Source of the DNA: Rallus limicola
Lineage: Eukaryota; Chordata; Aves; Gruiformes; Rallidae
NCBI GenBank assembly: GCA_022605955.1
Contig: JAKCOZ010000001.1
Location: forward strand, 78,356,520 to 78,420,519
Length of the DNA: 64,000 bases
Direction: 5' to 3'
Shown here: positions 1 to 11,879 of the stretch, in pieces
How positions within the stretch are numbered: the first letter of the stretch is position 1
Layout: the number at the start of each line of letters is the position of its first letter
Translations under genes and position numbers: made by a program
Notes under the pieces: model-generated
What the model saw: the letters and a program-made list of their open reading frames with translations, nothing else
The model's database searches: none
Told to the model about the DNA's origin: nothing

Positions 1-3000
1 CAGGCCTAGCTTCTTTACTTTGGGAGTTATTGCTGGACGTTTAGCATGTTTTGAACTGCAGTCTGCTAGGGCCGAGAAAAGCACCGTAGGAGGTTCCAGG
101 CATGTTCCCTCTTTCCAGGCAAAGGAAAAGGCTGAGAGCCAAAGTGACAGGGTCTGCTCGTGTGTCCTGTTAGGAGGTTTCAGACAAGCTATGCCTTTCA
201 GGCCTAGCTTCTTTGGGAGTTATTGCTGGACGTTTAGCATGTTTTGAACTGCAGTCTGCTAGGGCCGAGAAAAGCACCGTAGGAGGTTCCAGGCATGTTC
301 CCTCTTTCCAGGCAAAGGAAAAGGCTGAGAGTCAAAGTGACAGGGTCTGCTCGTGTGTCCTGTTAGGAGGTTTCAGACAAGCTATGCCTTTCAGGCCTAG
401 CTTCTTTACTTTGGGAGTTATTGCTGGACGTTTAGCATGTTTTGAACTGCAGTCTGCTAGGGCCGAGAAAAGCACCGTAGGAGGTTCCAGGCATGTTCCC
501 TCTTTCCAGGCAAAGGAAAAGGCTGAGAGCCAAAGTGACAGGGTCTGCTCGTGTGTCCTGTTAGGAGGTTTCAGACAAGCTATGCCTTTCAGGCCTAGCT
601 TCTTTACTTTGGGAGTTATTGCTGGACGTTTAGCATGTTTTGAACTGCAGTCTGCTAGGGCCGAGAAAAGCACCGTAGGAGGTTCCAGGCATGTTCCCTC
701 TTTCCAGGCAAAGGAAAAGGCTGAGAGTCAAAGTGACAGGGTCTGCTCGTGTGACCTGTTAGGAGGTTTCAGACAAGCTATGCCTTTCAGGCCTAGCTTC
801 TTTACTTTGGGAGTTATTGCTGGACGTTTAGCATGTTTTGAACTGCAGTCTGCTAGGGCCGAGAAAAGCACCGTAGGAGGTTCCAGGCATGTTCCCTCTT
901 TCCAGGCAAAGGAAAAGGCTGAGAGCCAAAGTGACAGGGTCTGCTCGTGTGTCCTGTCAGGAGGTTTCAAACGAGCTATGCCTTTCAGGCCTAGCTTCTT
1001 TACTTTGGGAGTTATTGCTGGACGTTTAGCATGTTTTGAACTGCAGTCTGCTAGGGCCGAGAAAAGCACCGTAGGAGGTTCCAGGCATGTTCCCTCTTTC
1101 CAGGCAAAGGAAAAGGCTGAGAGCCAAAGTGACAGGGTCTGCTCGTGTGTCCTGTTAGGAGGTTTCAGACAAGCTATGCCTTTCAGGCCTAGCTTCTTTA
1201 CTTTGGGAGTTATTGCTGGACGTTTAGCATGTTTTGAACTGCAGTCTGCTAGGGCCGAGAAAAGCACCGTAGGAGGTTCCAGGCATGTTCCCTCTTTCCA
1301 GGCAAAGGAAAAGGCTGAGAGCCAAAGTGACAGGGTCTGCTCGTGTGTCCTGTTAGGAGGTTTCAGACGAGCTATGCCTTTCAGGCCTAGCTTCTTTACT
1401 TTGGGAGTTATTGCTGGACGTTTAGCATGTTTTGAACTGCAGTCTGCTAGGGCCGAGAAAAGCACCGTAGGAGGTTCCAGGCATGTTCCCTCTTTCCAGG
1501 CAAAGGAAAAGGCTGAGAGCCAAAGTGACAGGGTCTGCTCGTGTGTCCTGTTAGGAGGTTTCAGACAAGCTATGCCTTTCAGGCCTAGCTTCTTTGGGAG
1601 TTATTGCTGGACGTTTAGCATGTTTTGAACTGCAGTCTGCTAGGGCCGAGAAAAGCACCGTAGGAGGTTCCAGGCATGTTCCCTCTTTCCAGGCAAAGGA
1701 AAAGGCTGAGAGTCAAAGTGACAGGGTCTGCTCGTGTGTCCTGTTAGGAGGTTTCAGACAAGCTATGCCTTTCAGGCCTAGCTTCTTTACTTTGGGAGTT
1801 ATTGCTGGACGTTTAGCATGTTTTGAACTGCAGTCTGCTAGGGCCGAGAAAAGCACCGTAGGAGGTTCCAGGCATGTTCCCTCTTTCCAGGCAAAGGAAA
1901 AGGCTGAGAGCCAAAGTGACAGGGTCTGCTCGTGTGTCCTGTCAGGAGGTTTCAGACAAGCTATGCCTTTCAGGCCTAGCTTCTTTACTTTGGGAGTTAT
2001 TGCTGGATGTTTAGCATGTTTTGAACTGCAGTCTGCTAGGGCCGAGAAAAGCACCGTAGGAGGTTCCAGGCATGTTCCCTCTTTCCAGGCAAAGGAAAAG
2101 GCTGAGAGCCAAAGTGACAGGGTCTGCTCGTGTGTCCTGTTAGGAGGTTTCAGACAAGCTATGCCTTTCAGGCCTAGCTTCTTTACTTTGGGAGTTATTG
2201 CTGGACGTTTAGCATGTTTTGAACTGCAGTCTGCTAGGGCCGAGAAAAGCACCGTAGGAGGTTCCAGGCATGTTCCCTCTTTCCAGGCAAAGGAAAAGGC
2301 TGAGAGCCAAAGTGACAGGGTCTGCTCGTGTGTCCTGTTAGGAGGTTTCAGACAAGCTATGCCTTTCAGGCCTAGCTTCTTTACTTTGGGAGTTATTGCT
2401 GAACGTTTAGCATGTTTTGAACTGCAGTCTGCTAGGGCCGAGAAAAGCACCGTAGGAGGTTCCAGGCATGTTCCCTCTTTCCAGGCAAAGGAAAAGGCTG
2501 AGAGCCAAAGTGACAGGGTCTGCTCGTGTGTCCTGTCAGGAGGTTTCAGACAAGCTATGCCTTTCAGGCCTAGCTTCTTTACTTTGGGAGTTATTGCTGG
2601 ACGTTTAGCATGTTTTGAACTGCAGTCTGCTAGGGCCGAGAAAAGCACCGTAGGAGGTTCCAGGCATGTTCCCTCTTTCCAGGCAAAGGAAAAGGCTGAG
2701 AGCCAAAGTGACAGGGTCTGCTCGTGTGTCCTGTTAAGAGGTTTCAGACAAGCTATGCCTTTCAGGCCTAGCTTCTTTACTTTGGGAGTTATTGCTGGAC
2801 GTTTAGCATGTTTTGAACTGCAGTCTGCTAGGGCCGAGAAAAGCACCGTAGGAGGTTCCAGGCATGTTCCCTCTTTCCAGGCAAAGGAAAAGGCTGATAG
2901 TCAAAGTGACAGGGTCTGCTCGTGTGTCCTGTTAGGAGGTTTCAGACAAGCTATGCCTTTCAGGCCTAGCTTCTTTACTTTGGGAGTTATTGCTGGACGT

Positions 3001-3964
3001 TTAGCATGTTTTGAACTGCAGTCTGCTAGGGCCGAGAAAAGCACCGTAGGAGGTTCCAGGCATGTTCCCTCTTTCCAGGCAAAGGAAAAGGCTGAGAGCC
3101 AAAGTGACAGGGTCTGCTCGTGTGTCCTGTTAGGAGGTTTCAGACGAGCTATGCCTTTCAGGCCTAGCTTCTTTACTTTGGGAGTTATTGCTGGACGTTT
3201 AGCATGTTTTGAACTGCAGTCTGCTAGGGCCGAGAAAAGCACCGTAGGAGGTTCCAGGCATGTTCCCTCTTTCCAGGCAAAGGAAAAGGCTGAGAGCCAA
3301 AGTGACAGGGTCTGCTCGTGTGTCCTGTTAGGAGGTTTCAGACGAGCTATGCCTTTCAGGCCTAGCTTCTTTCCTTTGGGAGTTATTGCTGGACGTTTAG
3401 CATGTTTTGAACTGCAGTCTGCTAGGGCCGAGAAAAGCACCGTAGGAGGTTCCAGGCATGTTCCCTCTTTCCAGGCAAAGGAAAAGGCTGAGAGCCAAAG
3501 TGACAGGGTCTGCTCGTGTGTCCTGTTAGGAGGTTTCAGACAAGCTATGCCTTTCAGGCCTAGCTTCTTTACTTTGGGAGTTATTGCTGGACGTTTAGCA
3601 TGTTTTGAACTGCAGTCTGCTAGGGCCGAGAAAAGCACCGTAGGAGGTTCCAGGCATGTTCCCTCTTTCCAGGCAAAGGAAAAGGCTGAGAGCCAAAGTG
3701 ACAGGGTCTGCTCGTGTGTCCTGTTAGGAGGTTTCAGACGAGCTATGCCTTTCAGGCCTAGCTTCTTTACTTTGGGAGTTATTGCTGGACGTTTAGCATG
3801 TTTTGAACTGCAGTCTGCTAGGGCCGAGAAAAGCACCGTAGGAGGTTCCAGGCATGTTCCCTCTTTCCAGGCAAAGGAAAAGGCTGAGAGCCAAAGTGAC
3901 AGGGTCTGCTCGTGTGTCCTGTTAGGAGGTTTCAGACAAGCTATGCCTTTCAGGCCTAGCTTCT
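1..3964. repeat. Left array segment, 7- and 12-monomer blocks
   Basis: Short 193-bp copies (junction CTTCTTTGGGAG) lie at about 213 and 1594, and a variant one reading TTCTTTGGAAATT at about 3965. They enclose blocks of 7 monomers (1381 bp) and 12 monomers (2371 bp). The copy after the 213 and 1594 junctions carries GAGAGTC instead of GAGAGCC. That linkage is seen again after the junctions at 16820, 18988, 23527, 24314 and 39145, so these short copies form one lineage. A GATAGTC variant at about 2897 recurs only in the right half of the array (25021, 27194, 29371, 33723, 37480). Confidence 0.85.
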
Positions 3965-6900
3965 TTGGAAATTATTGCTGGACGTTTAGCATGTTTTGAA
4001 CTGCAGTCTGCTAGGGCCGAGAAAAGCACCGTAGGAGGTTCCAGGCATGTTCCCTCTTTCCAGGCAAAGGAAAAGGCTGAGAGCCAAAGTGACAGGGTCT
4101 GCTCGTGTGTCCTGTTAGGAGGTTTCAGACAAGCTATGCCTTTCAGGCCTAGCTTCTTTACTTTGGGAGTTATTGCTGGACGTTTAGCATGTTTTGAACT
4201 GCAGTCTGCTAGGGCCGAGAAAAGCACCGTAGGAGGTTCCAGGCATGTTCCCTCTTTCCAGGCAAAGGAAAAGGCTGAGAGCCAAAGTGACAGGGTCTGC
4301 TCGTGTGTCCTGTTAGGAGGTTTCAGACAAGCTATGCCTTTCAGGCCTAGCTTCTTTACTTTGGGAGTTATTGCTGGACGTTTAGCATGTTTTGAACTGC
4401 AGTCTGCTAGGGCCGAGAAAAGCACCGTAGGAGGTTCCAGGCATGTTCCCTCTTTCCAGGCAAAGGAAAAGGCTGAGAGCCAAAGTGACAGGGTCTGCTC
4501 GTGTGTCCTGTTAGGAGGTTTCAGACAAGCTATGCCTTTCAGGCCTAGCTTCTTTACTTTGGGAGTTATTGCTGGACGTTTAGCATGTTTTGAACTGCAG
4601 TCTGCTAGGGCCGAGAAAAGCACCGTAGGAGGTTCCAGGCATGTTCCCTCTTTCCAGGCAAAGGAAAAGGCTGAGAGCCAAAGTGACAGGGTCTGCTCGT
4701 GTGTCCTGTTAGGAGGTTTCAGACGAGCTATGCCTTTCAGGCCTAGCTTCTTTACTTTGGGAGTTATTGCTGGACGTTTAGCATGTTTTGAACTGCAGTC
4801 TGCTAGGGCCGAGAAAAGCACCGTAGGAGGTTCCAGGCATGTTCCCTCTTTCCAGGCAAAGGAAAAGGCTGAGAGCCAAAGTGACAGGGTCTGCTCGTGT
4901 GTCCTGTTAGGAGGTTTCAGACGAGCTATGCCTTTCAGGCCTAGCTTCTTTACTTTGGGAGTTATTGCTGGACGTTTAGCATGTTTTGAACTGCAGTCTG
5001 CTAGGGCCGAGAAAAGCACCGTAGGAGGTTCCAGGCATGTTCCCTCTTTCCAGGCAAAGGAAAAGGCTGAGAGCCAAAGTGACAGGGTCTGCTCGTGTGT
5101 CCTGTTAGGAGGTTTCAGACAAGCTATGCCTTTCAGGCCTAGCTTCTTTACTTTGGGAGTTATTGCTGGACGTTTAGCATGTTTTGAACTGCAGTCTGCT
5201 AGGGCCGAGAAAAGCACCGTAGGAGGTTCCAGGCATGTTCCCTCTTTCCAGGCAAAGGAAAAGGCTGAGAGCCAAAGTGACAGGGTCTGCTCGTGTGTCC
5301 TGTTAGGAGGTTTCAGAAGAGCTATGCCTTTCAGGCCTAGCTTCTTTACTTTGGGAGTTATTGCTGGACGTTTAGCATGTTTTGAACTGCAGTCTGCTAG
5401 GGCCGAGAAAAGCACCGTAGGAGGTTCCAGGCATGTTCCCTCTTTCCAGGCAAAGGAAAAGGCTGAGAGCCAAAGTGACAGGGTCTGCTCGTGTGTCCTG
5501 TTAGGAGGTTTCAGACGAGCTATGCCTTTCAGGCCTAGCTTCTTTCCTTTGGGAGTTATTGCTGGACGTTTAGCATGTTTTGAACTGCAGTCTGCTAGGG
5601 CCGAGAAAAGCACCGTAGGAGGTTCCAGGCATGTTCCCTCTTTCCAGGCAAAGGAAAAGGCTGAGAGCCAAAGTGATAGGGTCTGCTCGTGTGTCCTGTT
5701 AGGAGGTTTCAGACGACCTATGCCTTTCAGGCCTAGCTTCTTTCCTTTGGGAGTTATTGCTGGACGTTTAGCATGTTTTGAACTGCAGTCTGCTAGGGCC
5801 GAGAAAAGCACCGTAGGAGGTTCCAGGCATGTTCCCTCTTTCCAGGCAAAGGAAAAGGCTGAGAGCCAAAGTGACAGTGTCTGCTCGTGTGTCCTGTTAG
5901 GAGGTTTCAGACAAGCTATGCCTTTCAGGCCTAGCTTCTTTACTTTGGGAGTTATTGCTGGACGTTTAGCATGTTTTGAACTGCAGTCTGCTAGGGCCGA
6001 GAAAAGCACCGTAGGAGGTTCCAGGCATGTTCCCTCTTTCCAGGCAAAGGAAAAGGCTGAGAGCCAAAGTGACAGGGTCTGCTCGTGTGTCCTGTTAGGA
6101 GGTTTCAGACAAGCTATGCCTTTCAGGCCTAGCTTCTTTACTTTGGGAGTTATTGCTGGACGTTTAGCATGTTTTGAACTGCAGTCTGCTAGGGCCGAGA
6201 AAAGCACCGTAGGAGGTTCCAGGCATGTTCCCTCTTTCCAGGCAAAGGAAAAGGCTGAGAGCCAAAGTGACAGGGTCTGCTCGTGTGTCCTGTTAGGAGG
6301 TTTCAGACGAGCTATGCCTTTCAGGCCTAGCTTCTTTACTTTGGAAGTTATTGCTGGACGTTTAGCATGTTTTGAACTGCTGTCTGCTAGGGCCGAGAAA
6401 AGCACCGTAGGAGGTTCCAGGCATGTTCCCTCTTTCCAGGCAAAGGAAAAGGCTGAGAGCCAAAGTGACAGGGTCTGCTCGTGTGTCCTGTTAGGAGGTT
6501 TCAGACGAGCTATGCCTTTCAGGCCTAGCTTCTTTACTTTGGGAGTTATTGCTGGACGTTTAGCATGTTTTGAACTGCAGTCTGCTAGGGCCGAGAAAAG
6601 CACCGTAGGAGGTTCCAGGCATGTTCCCTCTTTCCAGGCAAAGGAAAAGGCTGAGAGCCAAAGTGACAGGGTCTGCTCGTGTGTCCTGTTAGGAGGTTTC
6701 AGACAAGCTATGCCTTTCAGGCCTAGCTTCTTTACTTTGGGAGTTATTGCTGGACGTTTAGCATGTTTTGAACTGCAGTCTGCTAGGGCCGAGAAAAGCA
6801 CCGTAGGAGGTTCCAGGCATGTTCCCTCTTTCCAGGCAAAGGAAAAGGCTGAGAGCCAAAGTGACAGGGTCTGCTCGTGTGTCCTGTTAGGAGGTTTCAG

Positions 6901-9900
6901 ACGAGCTATGCCTTTCAGGCCTAGCTTCTTTACTTTGGGAGTTATTGCTGGACGTTTAGCATGTTTTGAACTGCAGTCTGCTAGGGCCGAGAAAAGCACC
7001 GTAGGAGGTTCCAGGCATGTTCCCTCTTTCCAGGCAAAGGAAAAGGCTGAGAGCCAAAGTGACAGGGTCTGCTCGTGTGTCCTGTCAGGAGGTTTCAGAC
7101 GAGCTATGCCTTTCAGGCCTAGCTTCTTTACTTTGGGAGTTATTGCTGGACGTTTAGCATGTTTTGACCTGCAGTCTGCTAGGGCCGAGAAAAGCACCGT
7201 AGGAGGTTCCAGGCATGTTCCCTCTTTCCAGGCAAAGGAAAAGGCTGACAGCCAAAGTGACAGGGTCTGCTCGTGTGTCCTGTTAGGAGGTTTCAGACAA
7301 GCTATGCCTTTCAGGCCTAGCTTCTTTCCTTTGGGAGTTATTGCTGGACGTTTAGCATGTTTTGAACTGCAGTCTGCTAGGGCCGAGAAAAGCACCGTAG
7401 GAGGTTCCAGGCATGTTCCCTCTTTCCAGGCAAAGGAAAAGGCTGAGAGCCAAAGTGACAGGGTCTGCTCGTGTGTCCTGTTAGGAGGTTTCAGACAAGC
7501 TATGCCTTTCAGGCCTAGCTTCTTTACTTTGGGAGTTATTGCTGGACGTTTAGCATGTTTTGAACTGCAGTCTGCTAGGGCCGAGAAAAGCACCGTAGGA
7601 GGTTCCAGGCATGTTCCCTCTTTCCAGGCAAAGGAAAAGGCTGAGAGCCAAAGTGACAGGGTCTGCTCGTGTGTCCTGTTAGGAGGTTTCAGACAAGCTA
7701 TGCCTTTCAGGCCTAGCTTCTTTACTTTGGGAGTTATTGCTGGACGTTTAGCATGTTTTGAACTGCAGTCTGCTAGGGCCGAGAAAAGCACCGTAGGAGG
7801 TTCCAGGCATGTTCCCTCTTTCCAGGCAAAGGAAAAGGCTGAGAGCCAAAGTGACAGGGTCTGCTCGTGTGTCCTGTTAGGAGGTTTCAGACGAGCTATG
7901 CCTTTCAGGCCTAGCTTCTTTACTTTGGGAGTTATTGCTGGACGTTTAGCATGTTTTGAACTGCAGTCTGCTAGGGCCGAGAAAAGCACCGTAGGAGGTT
8001 CCAGGCATGTTCCCTCTTTCCAGGCAAAGGAAAAGGCTGAGAGCCAAAGTGACAGGGTCTGCTCGTGTGTCCTGTTAGGAGGTTTCAGACAAGCTATGCC
8101 TTTCAGGCCTAGCTTCTTTACTTTGGGAGTTATTGCTGGACGTTTAGCATGTTTTGAACTGCAGTCTGCTAGGGCCGAGAAAAGCACCGTAGGAGGTTCC
8201 AGGCATGTTCCCTCTTTCCAGGCAAAGGAAAAGGCTGAGAGCCAAAGTGACAGGGTCTGCTCGTGTGTCCTGTTAGGAGGTTTCAGACGAGCTATGCCTT
8301 TCAGGCCTAGCTTCTTTACTTTGGGAGTTATTGCTGGACGTTTAGCATGTTTTGAACTGCAGTCTGCTAGGGCCGAGAAAAGCACCGTAGGAGGTTCCAG
8401 GCATGTTCCCTCTTTCCAGGCAAAGGAAAAGGCTGAGAGCCAAAGTGACAGGGTCTGCTCGTGTGTCCTGTTAGGAGGTTTCAGACAAGCTATGCCTTTC
8501 AGGCCTAGCTTCTTTACTTTGGGAGTTATTGCTGGACGTTTAGCATGTTTTGAACTGCAGTCTGCTAGGGCCGAGAAAAGCACCGTAGGAGGTTCCAGGC
8601 ATGTTCCCTCTTTCCAGGCAAAGGAAAAGGCTGAGAGCCAAAGTGACAGGGTCTGCTCGTGTGTCCTGTTAGGAGGTTTCAGACAAGCTATGCCTTTCAG
8701 GCCTAGCTTCTTTACTTTGGGAGTTATTGCTGGACGTTTAGCATGTTTTGAACTGCAGTCTGCTAGGGCCGAGAAAAGCACCGTAGGAGGTTCCAGGCAT
8801 GTTCCCTCTTTCCAGGCAAAGGAAAAGGCTGAGAGCCAAAGTGACAGGGTCTGCTCGTGTGTCCTGTTAGGAGGTTTCAGACGAGCTATGCCTTTCAGGC
8901 CTAGCTTCTTTACTTTGGAAGTTATTGCTGGACGTTTAGCATGTTTTGAACTGCTGTCTGCTAGGGCCGAGAAAAGCACCGTAGGAGGTTCCAGGCATGT
9001 TCCCTCTTTCCAGGCAAAGGAAAAGGCTGAGAGCCAAAGTGACAGGGTCTGCTCGTGTGTCCTGTTAGGAGGTTTCAGACGAGCTATGCCTTTCAGGCCT
9101 AGCTTCTTTCCTTTGGGAGTTATTGCTGGACGTTTAGCATGTTTTGAACTGCAGTCTGCTAGGGCCGAGAAAAGCACCGTAGGAGGTTCCAGGCATGTTC
9201 CCTCTTTCCAGGCAAAGGAAAAGGCTGAGAGCCAAAGTGACAGGGTCTGCTCGTGTGTCCTGTCAGGAGGTTTCAGACAAGCTATGCCTTTCAGGCCTAG
9301 CTTCTTTACTTTGGGAGTTATTGCTGGACGTTTAGCATGTTTTGAACTGCAGTCTGCTAGGGCCGAGAAAAGCACCGTAGGAGGTTCCAGGCATGTTCCC
9401 TCTTTCCAGGCAAAGGAAAAGGCTGAGAGCCAAAGTGACAGGGTCTGCTCGTGTGTCCTGTTAGGAGGTTTCAGACGAGCTATGCCTTTCAGGCCTAGCT
9501 TCTTTACTTTGGGAGTTATTGCTGGACGTTTAGCATGTTTTGAACTGCAGTCTGCTAGGGCCGAGAAAAGCACCGTAGGAGGTTCCAGGCATGTTCCCTC
9601 TTTCCAGGCAAAGGAAAAGGCTGAGAGCCAAAGTGACAGGGTCTGCTCGTGTGTCCTGTTAGGAGGTTTCAGACAAGCTATGCCTTTCAGGCCTAGCTTC
9701 TTTACTTTGGGAGTTATTGCTGGACGTTTAGCATGTTTTGAACTGCAGTCTGCTAGGGCCGAGAAAAGCACCGTAGGAGGTTCCAGGCATGTTCCCTCTT
9801 TCCAGGCAAAGGAAAAGGCTGAGAGCCAAAGTGACAGGGTCTGCTCGTGTGTCCTGTTAGGAGGTTTCAGACGAGCTATGCCTTTCAGGCCTAGCTTCTT

Positions 9901-11879
9901 TACTTTGGGAGTTATTGCTGGACGTTTAGCATGTTTTGAACTGCAGTCTGCTAGGGCCGAGAAAAGCACCGTAGGAGGTTCCAGGCATGTTCCCTCTTTC
10001 CAGGCAAAGGAAAAGGCTGAGAGCCAAAGTGACAGGGTCTGCTCGTGTGTCCTGTTAGGAGGTTTCAGACAAGCTATGCCTTTCAGGCCTAGCTTCTTTA
10101 CTTTGGGAGTTATTGCTGGACGTTTAGCATGTTTTGAACTGCAGTCTGCTAGGGCCGAGAAAAGCACCGTAGGAGGTTCCAGGCATGTTCCCTCTTTCCA
10201 GGCAAAGGAAAAGGCTGAGAGCCAAAGTGACAGGGTCTGCTCGTGTGTCCTGTTAGGAGGTTTCAGACGAGCTATGCCTTTCAGGCCTAGCTTCTTTACT
10301 TTGGGAGTTATTGCTGGACGTTTAGCATGTTTTGAACTGCAGTCTGCTAGGGCCGAGAAAAGCACCGTAGGAGGTTCCAGGCATGTTCCCTCTTTCCAGG
10401 CAAAGGAAAAGGCTGAGAGCCAAAGTGACAGGGTCTGCTCGTGTGTCCTGTTAGGAGGTTTCAGACAAGCTATGCCTTTCAGGCCTAGCTTCTTTACTTT
10501 GGGAGTTATTGCTGGACGTTTAGCATGTTTTGAACTGCAGTCTGCTAGGGCCGAGAAAAGCACCGTAGGAGGTTCCAGGCATGTTCCCTCTTTCCAGGCA
10601 AAGGAAAAGGCTGAGAGCCAAAGTGACAGGGTCTGCTCGTGTGTCCTGTTAGGAGGTTTCAGACGAGCTATGCCTTTCAGGCCTAGCTTCTTTACTTTGG
10701 GAGTTATTGCTGGACGTTTAGCATGTTTTGAACTGCAGTCTGCTAGGGCCGAGAAAAGCACCGTAGGAGGTTCCAGGCATGTTCCCTCTTTCCAGGCAAA
10801 GGAAAAGGCTGAGAGCCAAAGTGACAGGGTCTGCTCGTGTGTCCTGTTAGGAGGTTTCAGACAAGCTATGCCTTTCAGGCCTAGCTTCTTTACTTTGGGA
10901 GTTATTGCTGGACGTTTAGCATGTTTTGAACTGCAGTCTGCTAAGGCCGAGAAAAGCACCGTAGGAGGTTCCAGGCATGTTCCCTCTTTCCAGGCAAAGG
11001 AAATGGCTGAGAGCCAAAGTGACAGGGTCTGCTCGTGTGTCCTGTTAGGAGGTTTCAGACGAGCTATGCCTTTCAGGCCTAGCTTCTTTACTTTGGGAGT
11101 TATTGCTGGACGTTTAGCATGTTTTGAACTGCAGTCTGCTAGGGCCGAGAAAAGCACCGTAGGAGGTTCCAGGCATGTTCCCTCTTTCCAGGCAAAGGAA
11201 AAGGCTGAGAGCCAAAGTGACAGGGTCTGCTCGTGTGTCCTGTTAGGAGGTTTCAGACGAGCTATGCCTTTCAGGCCTAGCTTCTTTACTTTGGGAGTTA
11301 TTGCTGGACGTTTAGCATGTTTTGAACTGCAGTCTGCTAGGGCCGAGAAAAGCACCGTAGGAGGTTCCAGGCATGTTCCCTCTTTCCAGGCAAAGGAAAA
11401 GGCTGAGAGCCAAAGTGACAGGGTCTGCTCGTGTGTCCTGTTAGGAGGTTTCAGACAAGCTATGCCTTTCAGGCCTAGCTTCTTTCCTTTGGGAGTTATT
11501 GCTGGACGTTTAGCATGTTTTGAACTGCAGTCTGCTAGGGCCGAGAAAAGCACCGTAGGAGGTTCCAGGCATGTTCCCTCTTTCCAGGCAAAGGAAAAGG
11601 CTGAGAGCCAAAGTGACAGGGTCTGCTCGTGTGTCCTGTCAGGAGGTTTCAGACGAGCTATGCCTTTCAGGCCTAGCTTCTTTACTTTGGGAGTTATTGC
11701 TGGACGTTTAGCATGTTTTGACCTGCAGTCTGCTAGGGCCGAGAAAAGCACCGTAGGAGGTTCCAGGCATGTTCCCTCTTTCCAGGCAAAGGAAAAGGCT
11801 GACAGCCAAAGTGACAGGGTCTGCTCGTGTGTCCTGTTAGGAGGTTTCAGACAAGCTATGCCTTTCAGGCCTAGCTTCT
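3965..11879. repeat. Longest uninterrupted run: 40 monomers without frame break
   Basis: This 7915-bp stretch is 39 copies of 198 bp plus one of 193 bp. Because no 5-bp deletion falls inside it, one frame on each strand stays open throughout: a plus frame of about 2649 codons and a minus frame of about 2609 codons. Variants include a doubly marked copy (TTTGGAAGTT plus GAACTGCTGTCTG, which removes the PstI site) at about 6344 and again at about 8918, exactly 13 monomers apart. Nothing supports translation: the first plus codon is TTG, there is no promoter, and there is no conserved domain. Confidence 0.85.
9311..10900. repeat. 396-bp dimeric sub-array
   Basis: From about 9311, eight consecutive monomers alternate between AGACGAGC and AGACAAGC near their 3' ends (R/Q/R/Q in the plus frame). 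This gives a 396-bp dimer period. The alternation is weaker elsewhere, for example in parts of 15.0-15.8 kb and 21.7-22.6 kb. It indicates local amplification by dimers inside the array. Only one polymorphic site defines the alternation, so the dimer call is modest. Confidence 0.6.
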
